A stretch of DNA of 64,000 nucleotides, taken from Dickeya chrysanthemi NCPPB 402 (lineage in GTDB: Bacteria; Pseudomonadota; Gammaproteobacteria; Enterobacterales; Enterobacteriaceae). The notes under the pieces were generated by a model that saw only the letters and a program-made list of their open reading frames with translations, made no database searches and was not told the origin of the DNA. Below, one piece after another: positions 48,028-57,202 of this stretch. The DNA lies in NCBI RefSeq assembly GCF_000406105.1, contig NZ_CM001974.1:2621442-2685441 (forward strand), in the 5' to 3' direction. The position numbers and the translations under genes are program-made. Each line of letters opens with the position of its first letter. Position 1 is the stretch's first letter.

Positions 48028-49038
48028 TTAAATCTTTGTCACAGTAACACTCAGACTGCTCTCCCGAACAATAAGTTTGGTGGTTAACTCTATTGAATCG
48101 ATATGCTCTTTATTTTCTGAAGAATTAATCAACTCAAAGGCCAACTTACCCATTTCATTTATGGGCTGTGCAATACTTGTAATGTTCATCATCTGAGCAA
48201 TTATTGTATTATCGAAGCTAGCGATAGCGATATCCTCTGGAATATTGACACCACGACGACGGAGATTCTCTATAATATAACTTGCGGCCACATCGTTATA
48301 AATAAATAAGCAGTTTAATTTACCTTTCTGTGCCAAAATATTATCAACTATATTATCCAATGATTGAATATGTCCGCGGTTATTTTCACCGTCGCCTTTG
48401 GGGATCCAATAGCTGTGATGCTTTTCCACCCGGTAGCCGTGACTGAGTACTTTCTTACAGAAGGCCGACATCTTACGGTTGTCCACCCCATCCTGACCGA
48501 TGAAGCCAAAGCAGGTGCGGCCGATATCAATAAAATGCTCGGCTATCGTTTCCGCCCCACGTTCTTGATTGTTGGAAACCGAATCAAAAAAGCGCGAGGT
48601 CTGTGTCACCACTGCGGTATGAATTCCGGTAGCCTTAAGCCAATCTGAGAGCGAAACCTCCGCCTCGGTGGGTACCCAAATCAACGCATCAATACCCATC
48701 CCAGCCAGCGCTCTAATTAGCTGTCGATCCTGAAACGGCTGATTCTGGTGAGTCTTAACCAGTATCGTCTTTCCTACATAGCGGGCTTCTTCTTCGAGAG
48801 AGGCCAGCAACTCGCAGAAATGGGGGTTGACCAGATTAGGAACCACTACACCAATCAGACCAGAGCACTTACCACTGAGCTGAACGGCATTTCTATTGGG
48901 AACGTAGCAGAGAAAATCCATGGCCTCGTGCACTGCGCGACGGGTTTCCACCGTGACGCTGGGGTGGTTGTTAATGACCCGCGATACGGTGGCAGTTGAA
49001 ACGCCCGCCTTGGTTGCTACATCTCTGATCGAAGCCAT
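48028..49038 (-). CDS. LacI-family transcriptional repressor of the locus
   Basis: 336 residues from ATG 49038: helix-turn-helix MASIRDVATKAGVSTATVSRVINNHPSVTVETR and the hinge helix NRNAVQLSGKCSGLIGVVVPNLVNPHF; a longer frame to 49125 would run through the operator cluster. The C-terminal sugar-binding fold includes GIDALIWVPTEAE, FGFIGQDGVDNRKM and DIAIASFDNTIIAQMMNITSIAQP. GH32 lies 115 bases downstream on the same strand and probably shares its transcript. Expected to repress symporter-GH91 and GH32 until a fructose oligosaccharide or phosphate binds. Confidence 0.88.
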   Translation of the reverse strand: MASIRDVATKAGVSTATVSRVINNHPSVTVETRRAVHEAMDFLCYVPNRNAVQLSGKCSGLIGVVVPNLVNPHFCELLASLEEEARYVGKTILVKTHQNQPFQDRQLIRALAGMGIDALIWVPTEAEVSLSDWLKATGIHTAVVTQTSRFFDSVSNNQERGAETIAEHFIDIGRTCFGFIGQDGVDNRKMSAFCKKVLSHGYRVEKHHSYWIPKGDGENNRGHIQSLDNIVDNILAQKGKLNCLFIYNDVAASYIIENLRRRGVNIPEDIAIASFDNTIIAQMMNITSIAQPINEMGKLAFELINSSENKEHIDSIELTTKLIVRESSLSVTVTKI

Positions 49039-49390
49039 GGAAACAATGTTACCGGTTACATTTGTTACATGAATGACAGCTAGTGTAGGAAGATCACCTG
49101 CTAAAAAATGTTGTGCAGATCTCATGTATTATCGTTACATGGGCTTAGGATTTTGATCACAAATGTAGTAAGGAGAGTTATACGCTGTCTTTAGTTATAC
49201 GAGATTTTCTGTATGACCTTACTGGCATAAAAATTTTAGTCCTTAAGCCGGGCGGCCTTCCTACTTTCCGCTTGACTCGTTCATCTTTCAGGCCACCGCA
49301 CAAATTACCTATAGCAGATGTTTTATTCAGCCGATTAGGCCTGCTATCATTTATCTATTGCACTAGATTATCACTCAACAGGTTTTTTCT
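49039..49390. promoter_or_regulatory. lacI-type regulator promoter with operator cluster
   Basis: CATGTA-N7-TACATG at 49123-49141 matches the operator at 42719-42737. Closer to the start, ATGTTACCGGTTACAT (49046-49061) and a further GTTACAT (49064-49070) repeat the half-site, suggesting autoregulation. Bases 49150-49390 show no gene. Confidence 0.55.
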
Positions 49391-49825
49391 ATGAACAATA
49401 AACAGCGCCGGGAAATCGGCACCGAACTGTCCTTTGCGTTATACGGCGCAGCCAACCGGATGAACCGGATGCACAAGATCTTCCTCGATCCGCTCGGGCT
49501 GACCTTTCCGCAGTACCTTGTGATGCTTGAACTGTTTAACCAGACACCGCGAACTGTCGGCGAACTGGGCAACAAACTGGGGATGGATACGGGCACCATC
49601 ACACCGCTGCTGAAACGGCTTGAAACCGCCGGCAGGGTACAACGTACACGTGATACGAACGACGAGCGACGCGTGCTGATAACACTCACCGAGGCCGGCG
49701 AGGCGCTTCATGACGAGCTCTGGAGCATTACCGGAAAAATAAAATCGGCCTGTCGGCTTACTGAAGACGAGCTGACGCAGCTTCGCGACACACTCAACGC
49801 TTTTGCTCACCCCGCCGCTGAATAG
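49391..49825 (+). CDS. MarR-family transcriptional regulator
   Basis: 144 residues with the winged helix typical of OhrR/SarZ-like MarR proteins: YLVMLELFNQTPRTVGELGNKLGMDTGTITPLLKRLETAGRVQRTRDTNDERRVLITLTEAG. It lacks the N-terminal redox cysteine of OhrR (ALYGAANRM instead). It probably regulates the two reductase genes that follow after 29 and 33 bases in the same direction. Confidence 0.88.
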   Translation: MNNKQRREIGTELSFALYGAANRMNRMHKIFLDPLGLTFPQYLVMLELFNQTPRTVGELGNKLGMDTGTITPLLKRLETAGRVQRTRDTNDERRVLITLTEAGEALHDELWSITGKIKSACRLTEDELTQLRDTLNAFAHPAAE

Positions 49826-49854
49826 CGGCAGGTCATTTCACAGGAGAAAATCTC

Positions 49855-50589
49855 ATGATTATTAGCATCATTGGCGCAGGTAATATTGGCGCATCGCTGG
49901 CTAGAAAACTTTCTGCCTGCGGGCATATCGTAAAACTAACCAATTCCAGAGGGCCTGAAACCATTCGTGACATAGCCAACGAAGCTGGTGCCAAGGCAGT
50001 CACGCGCGAAGAAGCCGTCAGTGATGTTGACGTGATTATCCTTGCTATTCCTTTTGGGAAGCACAGTGAACTCGCTACCTTGCTAAGCAACGCGCCGGCA
50101 AATGCGACCCTCATCGATACATCAAATTACTATCCGTTTCGTGATGGTTCGATTGCCGATGTTGAGCATGGAAAACCTGAAAGCGTCTGGGCCAGCGAGC
50201 AAGCCGGACGGACGCTCATCAAGGCGTGGAATGCCGTACTTGCTGCCACACTTTCAGACAAGAGCCTGCCAGCCGGTGCTGCCGGACGAATCGCCATTCC
50301 GGTTGCTGGTGACGATGAAAAAGCAAAATCCACCGCTATGGCATTAGTTAGTGAAACGGGGTTTGAGCCCGTAGATGCAGGCTCACTGACGGAATCCTGG
50401 CGCCAGCAACCTGGCTCGCCCGCGTACTGCACAGAATTGTCCCCTGCTGAGTTGAAAACGGCCTTGCAGAAGGCTGATAAAGCCCGCGCCCCGAAAAATA
50501 GGGACACTCTGATGGACGAGTTTATGTCTGCCAGAGAAACGCTTACACACGATCATATTGTTGCCCGTAACAGGGCAGTTACCGCTTAA
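49855..50589 (+). CDS. NAD(P)-binding oxidoreductase, F420-dependent NADP reductase type
   Basis: 244 residues with an N-terminal Rossmann fold (IISIIGAGNIGASLARKLSACGH), NSRGPETI after beta-2 (NADP-type), DVIILAIPFGKHSEL and IDTSNYYPFRDG. Proteins of this fold reduce flavins, coenzymes or keto groups with NADPH; the substrate is not told by the sequence. CAGGAG lies eight bases upstream. Middle gene of the MarR operon. Confidence 0.8.
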   Translation: MIISIIGAGNIGASLARKLSACGHIVKLTNSRGPETIRDIANEAGAKAVTREEAVSDVDVIILAIPFGKHSELATLLSNAPANATLIDTSNYYPFRDGSIADVEHGKPESVWASEQAGRTLIKAWNAVLAATLSDKSLPAGAAGRIAIPVAGDDEKAKSTAMALVSETGFEPVDAGSLTESWRQQPGSPAYCTELSPAELKTALQKADKARAPKNRDTLMDEFMSARETLTHDHIVARNRAVTA

Positions 50590-50622
50590 CTCTAGAGAAT
50601 TAGCCAGCTGCAGGAGGTACCG

Positions 50623-51336
50623 ATGAACCACTCAATACTCACTAAACCGCAGTCATCCATTCATGACGCGCTGTCCTTTAGCGAAACAGTACGGCTTCGT
50701 CGTTCTTACCGGGGTTTTCTTCAAACTCCTGTTCCGCAGGAAATGTTGCTCAGCGTGTTAGAAGATGCCCAGCAAGCACCTTCTAACTGCAATACCCAGC
50801 CGTGGAATGTACATATTGTTTCAGGCCAGAAACTGACAGAACTGGCGGAAATACTCCATGAGAAGAATAATGCCGGGGAGTTCACACCCGATTTTACCTT
50901 CGATATGAACCATTTTTATGGCGCATACGGCGAACGTAAAAATGCGCAGGGCAAGGCTTATTATGAAGCCATGAATGTTGCCCGTGAGGACAAAGAGAAG
51001 CGCCACCGGGCCGCGGCATATAATTATTCATTTTTTAACGCCCCGCATGTTGCGCTGCTCTTCATGCCGACGTTTGGTGACAATGTCCGTGTGGCGGGTG
51101 ATATCGGCATGTACGGCCAGACTTTTCTGCTTTCCCTTGCTGCGCACGGGCTGGGTGGTATCCCGCAAACCTCTCTCGGCTTTTTTGCTGACCCCGTACG
51201 TCGCTTCTTGGGTATCCCTGATAATTTGAAGCTACTGTTTGGTATCTCCTTTGGTTATCCGGATGAAGCAGCACCGGGTAACCGCATGAGAATGGATCGC
51301 GTAGATATCAGCGAATCAGTGACCTTTCATAACTAG
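50623..51336 (+). CDS. Nitroreductase-family FMN oxidoreductase
   Basis: 237 residues. RLRRSYRGF starts the FMN-binding pattern, followed by DAQQAPSNCNTQPWNVHIVSG, AYNYSFFNAPHVALLFMP, MYGQTFLLSLAAHGLGGIPQ and FGISFGYPDE. It reduces nitroaromatics or quinones with NAD(P)H in the cytoplasm. GGAGG is eight bases before the ATG. Last gene of the MarR operon; this set looks like a response to electrophilic or nitroaromatic compounds. Confidence 0.88.
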   Translation: MNHSILTKPQSSIHDALSFSETVRLRRSYRGFLQTPVPQEMLLSVLEDAQQAPSNCNTQPWNVHIVSGQKLTELAEILHEKNNAGEFTPDFTFDMNHFYGAYGERKNAQGKAYYEAMNVAREDKEKRHRAAAYNYSFFNAPHVALLFMPTFGDNVRVAGDIGMYGQTFLLSLAAHGLGGIPQTSLGFFADPVRRFLGIPDNLKLLFGISFGYPDEAAPGNRMRMDRVDISESVTFHN

Positions 51337-51689
51337 TTCAATGCCAGGCTAATAAGCTGACTGCATAACGGTTATGAAACTTAACAGAAGTTATCAAATG
51401 AAGCTTTTGATAAGGAAAGAGAAGATAAATAATTAATCACAGCTGCGGATTGGTATGCTGAACTCAAGTCATACCACAGAACACTGATATGCAGCTTTGC
51501 GTTACGAAAACCGGGCAGTGACGTTCTAATACCCTTTGCGTCCTTTTTTCACGTTAAAAAAGAATCAGGTTCCGGATTCGGGACCTGTTATGCCGCTGTA
51601 GCTAAAGGCTGACCGGATTTTATGTATCAGAACGTTGTGATCTACGCCAAAATCGACGCTGTAAATAATTCAGTGTAACTGCCATCCCA
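51337..51689. other. Non-coding stretch between nitroreductase gene and IS remnant
   Basis: No gene is recognised. TTTTTTCACGTTAAAAAA and CAGGTTCCGG...GGGACCTG near 51545-51595 are small hairpins. It seems to be junction DNA left by the insertion and deletion next door. Confidence 0.4.
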
Positions 51690-51788
51690 TCACCGGTGAT
51701 CGCTCAGTCGGTCACCGAATTCGATAATAAAACGGCTCATCGCCAGCCGTATCACGCTGTTCAGCGATTCGATAGCGTTCGTGGTATC
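51690..51788 (-). pseudogene. IS256-family transposase remnant (3' end, internally deleted)
   Basis: On the minus strand 32 codons read DTTNAIESLNSVIR followed at once by LAMSRFIIEFGDRLSDHR and a stop. TTNAIESLNSVIR is the IS256-family hallmark near the end of the transposase, and AM-x-RF-x-IxFxDR is its last segment. About 40 residues normally between them are missing. No terminal inverted repeats were identified. Confidence 0.7.
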
Positions 51789-51918
51789 TATCGTGTCCAT
51801 CAACTCGCATCGGTTAGCGCTAATCAAACAGAATGAGACACGTTAATTGACTGTTTTAACACTTAACGCCTTGAAGGCCCTGAGTTTTTAACATCACTGT
51901 CGGCGCGCGTTTATCCAT

Positions 51919-52122
51919 TTAATTTTTCTTTATCTTATCGCCAATGCGGTTATCCGACTTCTCCAGCAACTGTACCGTTTCTTTATCCGTTCGGATGTGA
52001 ATGTCGTGTTCAATGCGCACGTTCATGTTGATGGTAATCGGTTCTTTCGGTGCCGCCACCTCAATACGCGGGGTGCAACCGGTTAGCAACGCAACGACTA
52101 TCGCGGCACAGGCTGTTTTCAT
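51919..52122 (-). CDS. ynbE: Outer-membrane lipoprotein YnbE
   Basis: 67 residues. Lipoprotein signal with lipobox LLTGC (Cys16), then PRIEVAAPKEPITINMNVRIEHDIHI, the conserved YnbE segment. In E. coli YnbE joins the C-terminal end of YdbH to make a bridge for lipids across the periplasm. It follows ydbH by 28 bases. The usual third gene, ydbL, is missing downstream. Confidence 0.9.
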   Translation of the reverse strand: MKTACAAIVVALLTGCTPRIEVAAPKEPITINMNVRIEHDIHIRTDKETVQLLEKSDNRIGDKIKKN

Positions 52123-52150
52123 CTCATTCCCCTTTGATGTTCATAGTGAG

Positions 52151-54754
52151 TTACTCGGCAGCCTGCTGCTCCAGCGATGCCTTTAGATTGTCGCCAAAAC
52201 GCAGGCTGTGCCATAACTGGAAAACATTCTCCTGCTGGCGATAATTGAGCACAATGTCACGCTGCGACTGGTCATCCATCACGCTATGCCCTGTAACGCG
52301 GGATACCAGCGACAATTCGCCGCGCTGACTGAGATCCATCGTCACCCAGGAACGTCCGATCTCCATATAGCGCAACCAGGCAACCACGGCGGCGTTGGCG
52401 ACACTGTTGCGCGCCAGTTGGTCCGCCAGTTGCGGATCAAGCCGTACCGTCAGCGGCGTGTCATTGGTAAATTTACCATTCTGCACCAGCATCGAAGGGT
52501 GGCTAAAATTCAACGGTACTACCCCGCTGATACGGCCGGACATCGACAGCTTTTTCGCTTTCAACCCATTCACCAGTTCACCGATGTCGATACCCTGTAA
52601 CCGTAATATCGCTGCATCATGCGCCGGCAAACGCAGCGGCGACAGCGACACATGTCCATCCAGCACATCCAGTTCCAACTGCGCCAGCGTCAGCGGGCGA
52701 CGTTCGCTGTAGGGATAAGAGCCATACATCTGTATGTCGATATTTTGCATCGGAAACAGGCTATCGAGCCGGTTAATGCGCAACGCTACCGGACGGGAGA
52801 TACCCAGTTGCCAGCGATGATTTTCAAACCGATACGGCAGCACGAAGTTTACGCCGCTGACATTGCCATCCTCCAGCCAGGCGTTGCCGTTTTTCACCGC
52901 CCAGTGCCCGCCCGCGTGGAATCCCTGACCACGCGCGGCGGAAAACGCCGCCTGTGCATAAAACTGACCGGAACGGATCGCCAGCTTCCAGTTTGGCGGC
53001 AGCAACGTCTGGAATACCCGCAGTGGTTGCGGTGCCCACCACCCGCTGCCGCGCAGCCGTTGCCCATCCCAACGGCCGTTAAGCCGGACGGGGCCGACCT
53101 CGTCCGCCTGCAACTGACCTCGCCACTGAAAATCCCGCGGATTGCGTCCACGAATATCAAGAGTCAGCTCCGTGGCGGGTAATTCTCCTGCGCCACGAAA
53201 ATTCACCTGCTTCGCCGCCAGCGTCAGCGCGCCGAATAGCGTCCCTGCCGTCGGATCGCGATGCCAGCGTAATGGTTTGGTCAACGTCAGCCGGGGCTGA
53301 GCCACCGTCACCACACCGTAACGGAGTTGGTTAAGCCCGCTGGAGAGAGATTCAACTTCAATCAGGTCGTTCAGCCAGCGGCCATGGCCGGCGATATCCC
53401 AGCGGCCCTGCAACGGCGGCAACTCCCCCTCGCCCCAGTAGCGCCAGCGCCAGTCGCCGTTATCCGGCCAGAACTGCTGTGCTTTACCGTCCAGATGCAG
53501 GCGAAAACGCCCCCAATAGCTATCGCGGACTTTCACAATCGCCTGCAACCTGCCGCTGACGCCCCCTCGAGTCACCTGAATACCCGCCAGCGGCCAGCGC
53601 GCTTCTTCCAGCATCACTGTTGGGCGCGGCATTCCAAAGGCGCGTAACAGCGAACCAGGTAACAATGTGACGGTAGGGTCCAACGCCGCGCCGTTCACCA
53701 CACCCGGTAACGACGCGAATATCGATAAATCGGGTAAGTTAACTTGCCCGGTGAGTTGAAAACGCATATCGCTATCGGTCAGCCCCAGCAAACCGGGCCC
53801 CAGCGATAAAACGGCGTTCGCACGGCCGTTATGACCTTGCGTCAGGAGATTGATTCGTGCTTCCAGCCGCAGCGGATCACGCGGTTGTAATAGGTCATAC
53901 AGCGTCAGCGAGACGCCGCCCCTTAGCGGCTGACCGGCGTAAGGCCAATGCCACTGACCGCCCTGAATACGAAGATGACCGTCGCTGACCTGCCACGGCA
54001 ACGTCAGCAACGGTTCGGTCATTGACGCCACACTGACCGTCAGCTCGCCCTGATTACCCTGCCAGCGCAACACCGCACTGGCAGGCTCAGGTAACCGCAA
54101 CGGCAGGTATTGTCCTTGCACCTCGCCGCGTTGCGGCAGTCGGTTGAGCGTCGGCGCCAGGTGCATTACACCGTTGACCTGCAACGGCGCCTCCTCCGTC
54201 GCGGCGTGCATCAGGCCTTGTTGCAGCGTCAATTCAGTGCCGTGCAGTTCGGCCTGCAGTTGTAGCGGGTCGCTCTGAATCCGCAGTTGCTGGCGCGATG
54301 CGTCGGTAGAGAATTGCAGGCTACCGGCCTGATTCAGCCAGGGTGCCACCGTGACACGATGCAACGTCAGTTCAGCTTCAGGCAGCCACCGTTGCCACTG
54401 AGCCAGTTGCAACGCCGCCGTCCCGGAAGACGCCGGCCATTGCCGCAGACACTCGGCATCCAACGTCAGCGCTTGTACATCCAATCGCCAGAGCCCTTGA
54501 TGATAACGGACGCGCAACCCGGACAGCGTGGCGGCGCGACACGGCGCCAGATGAAGTTGTGCGTCAGGCAGCCAAAATCCACCTTGCCGCCAGCCGGGCG
54601 TCGCATCCATCACCAGGCTGGCACCAACGGGCAAATAAGGCCGCAACACCATCGGCAGCCAACGCGGCATCGTCCAGCAGGCAGCCGCTACCCCCAGCGC
54701 CAGCACCAACGCCAGTACGGCCAGCCAACCAACACAGCGCATTAACTTCAGCAT
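52151..54754 (-). CDS. ydbH: AsmA-like intermembrane lipid-transport protein YdbH
   Basis: 867 residues, close to E. coli YdbH. One N-terminal inner-membrane anchor (VGWLAVLALVLALGVAAACW), then a long beta-rich repeat region as in other AsmA-like bridges, with the conserved end AILRLQGIDIGELVNGLKAKKLSMSGRISGVVPLNF and RDIVLNYRQQENVFQLWHSLRFGDNLKASLEQQ. YdbH, TamB and YhdP together move phospholipids to the outer membrane in E. coli. First gene of a two-gene operon with ynbE. Confidence 0.9.
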   Translation of the reverse strand: MLKLMRCVGWLAVLALVLALGVAAACWTMPRWLPMVLRPYLPVGASLVMDATPGWRQGGFWLPDAQLHLAPCRAATLSGLRVRYHQGLWRLDVQALTLDAECLRQWPASSGTAALQLAQWQRWLPEAELTLHRVTVAPWLNQAGSLQFSTDASRQQLRIQSDPLQLQAELHGTELTLQQGLMHAATEEAPLQVNGVMHLAPTLNRLPQRGEVQGQYLPLRLPEPASAVLRWQGNQGELTVSVASMTEPLLTLPWQVSDGHLRIQGGQWHWPYAGQPLRGGVSLTLYDLLQPRDPLRLEARINLLTQGHNGRANAVLSLGPGLLGLTDSDMRFQLTGQVNLPDLSIFASLPGVVNGAALDPTVTLLPGSLLRAFGMPRPTVMLEEARWPLAGIQVTRGGVSGRLQAIVKVRDSYWGRFRLHLDGKAQQFWPDNGDWRWRYWGEGELPPLQGRWDIAGHGRWLNDLIEVESLSSGLNQLRYGVVTVAQPRLTLTKPLRWHRDPTAGTLFGALTLAAKQVNFRGAGELPATELTLDIRGRNPRDFQWRGQLQADEVGPVRLNGRWDGQRLRGSGWWAPQPLRVFQTLLPPNWKLAIRSGQFYAQAAFSAARGQGFHAGGHWAVKNGNAWLEDGNVSGVNFVLPYRFENHRWQLGISRPVALRINRLDSLFPMQNIDIQMYGSYPYSERRPLTLAQLELDVLDGHVSLSPLRLPAHDAAILRLQGIDIGELVNGLKAKKLSMSGRISGVVPLNFSHPSMLVQNGKFTNDTPLTVRLDPQLADQLARNSVANAAVVAWLRYMEIGRSWVTMDLSQRGELSLVSRVTGHSVMDDQSQRDIVLNYRQQENVFQLWHSLRFGDNLKASLEQQAAE

Positions 54755-55060
54755 GGATTACGTTTCAGGGTTATTCCGGTCGTCATCATTTTGTCATTCA
54801 GTGCGAATCGTTGCGGTTTTTAAACCTAATGTCACCATTCAGTTCACATTCCCCGCAAAATCCGTACATTTCAATTACCTGATTGTGATAAAATTTTTAC
54901 ATAAGCGCAGTGTCTGGCTACACAACGTACCGGTTACAGACTCGGTGACGCGATTCTGAGCGTATCGTGCCTGACCGGATTATATATTCATCAGCATTGT
55001 TGTTCATTTAGACAATACGGACCTGCTCTACCCTTCAATCATCGCAAAAAGGGATGCTCC

Positions 55061-56614
55061 ATGCGTAAAAACTATCCAGTCAGTCAACGTCAGTATCCGT
55101 TGGATGCCAAGACTAAACTGATGTCGGTGACCAACCCTGACAGCCTCATTACTTACGCTAACGCCGATTTCATCAAAGTCAGCGGTTACGAGCCGGAAGA
55201 ATTGATGGACCAGCCGCATAATATTATCCGTCACCCGGATATGCCACCTTCCGCCTTCGCAGACATGTGGAATACCTTAAAAGCCGGAAAAATCTGGACC
55301 GGTGTGGTCAAAAACCGCCGCAAGAACGGTGATCACTATTGGGTTCGCTCCAGCACCACGCCGTTAAAGCGGGATGGCAAACTGGTGGGCTACATGTCGG
55401 TACGTACCGCCGCCACGACGGAAGAAATCCGTCAGGCCGAAGCACTCTATGCACAGGTGAATCAGGGCACCCTGAAAAACCGCGCCTTCCATCATGGTTT
55501 GCTGGTTTATACCGGCCCGCTGAAATGGCTGAGCCTGTTCAAAACCATGCCGTTACGCTGGCGCATTCGTAGCTATTTTGGGCTGCTGGGGCTGATGCCG
55601 CTGGCGATCGCATTCGCGCTGTTGCCCAAAACCGCGCTGGTCTGGGGGTTGTTTGCCGCCTTGATCGCCTGCGCCTGCCTGTTCTGTGAGTTGCTGGTGC
55701 AGCACGTCGCCAAACCGGTGGAACAGATTCTTGAACAGGCCATGTGTTCCGCCTCAGGCCAGGCCAACAGTTTGACCCAATTCAATCGCGCCGATGAGAT
55801 AGGTATGCTGATGCGCGCGGTCAATCAATCCGGCATGAACTTCCGTACGTTTGTAGATGACGTCAACGTCAACCTGCAAGAGCTCAAAACCGCCTGCAGT
55901 GACATCGCTCAAGGCAACCACATCCTGGCTGAATGTTGCGAAAAAACCGAAGAGAGCCTGCAACAAACCGCCGCATCGGTGGAACAATTGACCGCCACCA
56001 TCAAGAGCAATGCCGATGCATCGCTGCGGGCATCCCAGTATGCGCAAGACGTTAATCAGGTCGTCAATGTGGGAGAGCAGGCCGTTACGGAAGTCGCCAA
56101 CACCATGGAGGCGATCACCCGCGCCAGCGAACGCATCACCGACATCATCAGCGTGCTGGATAACCTGGCATTTCAGACCAATATTCTGGCGATCAACGCC
56201 GCGGTAGAGGCAGCGCACGCCGGAGAACAAGGTAAAAGCTTCGCGGTAGTCGCCAGCGAAGTACGCTCGCTGGCGCAACGCAGCGCCGCTTCCGCCAAAG
56301 ACATCGCCGCGCTTATCGACAATACGCTGGCCAGCATCCACGCCGGTGATCAGCAGGTCGCGCATACCAACCGCTCAATGAACAACATCCTGGTTAAAGT
56401 GCAGGAGGTGACGCATTTGATGAACGACATCAGTCTGGCCACCAAGGAGCAGTCACAGGGATTGCAGCAGATCAACGACGCGGTCAACCGTATCGATGAA
56501 CTGACTCACCAGAACACCGCGCTGGCCAGCCAGTCCAATTCCGCCACCGGACACCTGCAACAACAAATCGCCAGTATGGCGCAGGCCATTTCCGTATTCG
56601 GCGCATCCAAATAA
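55061..56614 (+). CDS. Aer-like PAS-domain chemoreceptor (copy 2)
   Basis: 517 residues with the same architecture as the gene at 17817: PAS (about 10-120; [62 protein letters not shown]), membrane hairpin (about 170-215), then a signalling domain with the tip [34 protein letters not shown]. The tip differs slightly from the receptor consensus (AINAAVEAAHAGEQGKSF). Two aerotaxis-type receptors in one 40-kb stretch suggest distinct redox or oxygen inputs. No NWETF tail. Confidence 0.9.
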   Translation: MRKNYPVSQRQYPLDAKTKLMSVTNPDSLITYANADFIKVSGYEPEELMDQPHNIIRHPDMPPSAFADMWNTLKAGKIWTGVVKNRRKNGDHYWVRSSTTPLKRDGKLVGYMSVRTAATTEEIRQAEALYAQVNQGTLKNRAFHHGLLVYTGPLKWLSLFKTMPLRWRIRSYFGLLGLMPLAIAFALLPKTALVWGLFAALIACACLFCELLVQHVAKPVEQILEQAMCSASGQANSLTQFNRADEIGMLMRAVNQSGMNFRTFVDDVNVNLQELKTACSDIAQGNHILAECCEKTEESLQQTAASVEQLTATIKSNADASLRASQYAQDVNQVVNVGEQAVTEVANTMEAITRASERITDIISVLDNLAFQTNILAINAAVEAAHAGEQGKSFAVVASEVRSLAQRSAASAKDIAALIDNTLASIHAGDQQVAHTNRSMNNILVKVQEVTHLMNDISLATKEQSQGLQQINDAVNRIDELTHQNTALASQSNSATGHLQQQIASMAQAISVFGASK

Positions 56615-56630
56615 GCGGCGCTCCCCATTC

Positions 56631-56653
56631 AGGAGGGGTTCCCCCTCCTTTTT
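56631..56653 (+). terminator. Terminator after the second aer-like gene
   Basis: AGGAGGG-GTTCC-CCCTCCT followed by TTTTC, 17 bases past the stop. Confidence 0.85.
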
Positions 56654-56782
56654 CATCGCGATATGCGCCGCCATCACAATCTTTTCATCACCTTATCATG
56701 ATAAGGGTAACCGTTTGTCTGTTTATCGTTTTCTGTTAGTTTAAACGGGCTGCTGCCCTAATCAGGTCAATTCTTGACGCCG

Positions 56783-56811
56783 GTTATCGGCGGCATCGTA
56801 CCGCCGATAAC
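56783..56811 (-). terminator. Hairpin after the DUF333-type lipoprotein gene
   Basis: Eleven-base arms GTTATCGGCGG and CCGCCGATAAC adjoining the stop of the minus-strand gene; no T-run. The core TATCGGCGG...CCGCCGATA recurs after ttcA (61242-61266). Confidence 0.5.
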
Positions 56812-57102
56812 TTAACCAGCCGGACAGCTGCCGTTCATCAGCGCCGTTTCGCTGCAACGTTTGCCATTAGCCAGCAGGCAGGTACCGATACTCGCCCCGT
56901 TCAGTTGACGCGAAAACCCCATACGCCCGCCAGCCAGCGTACAGTTTACTTCCGCCGGCGAGCCTTGCCCCTGCCACACCGCGCGCTGCGGCGCCACCGC
57001 CACCGCCTCCGCCTCCGGAACCGACGCCGATTCCGTTTGTCCGCCACTGCAAGCCACCAGCATCAATGTGGCGCCCGCCACCAGCCATTGCGGCATATTC
57101 AT
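56812..57102 (-). CDS. DUF333-type (YdbJ-like) lipoprotein
   Basis: 96 residues. Signal peptide with lipobox LVACS (Cys18), a Glu/Ala-rich spacer, then the small Cys domain GSPAEVNCTLAGGRMGFSRQLNGASIGTCLLANGKRCSETAL. It has the pattern NPA-x-C..GG...G..LP-NG-x-C of DUF333 proteins such as E. coli YdbJ. Attached to a membrane facing the periplasm; function unknown. Lies 100 bases after the lipoprotein gene at 57203, on the same strand. Confidence 0.75.
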   Translation of the reverse strand: MNMPQWLVAGATLMLVACSGGQTESASVPEAEAVAVAPQRAVWQGQGSPAEVNCTLAGGRMGFSRQLNGASIGTCLLANGKRCSETALMNGSCPAG

Positions 57103-57202
57103 CTTCTTATCGACTCCTGTAGCAGGGAAGCGAGGTAGCCGCGCTTCTCCGTTTTCATTTGCTGCGTCAGTATTTCGCCAACGGCATCAGCCCTGTCGTC
57201 GG

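Noticed and set aside
51793-51918. Remnant of ydbL downstream of ynbE
   Set aside because: A 20-codon frame after ynbE ends quickly and its similarity to YdbL is too weak to call.
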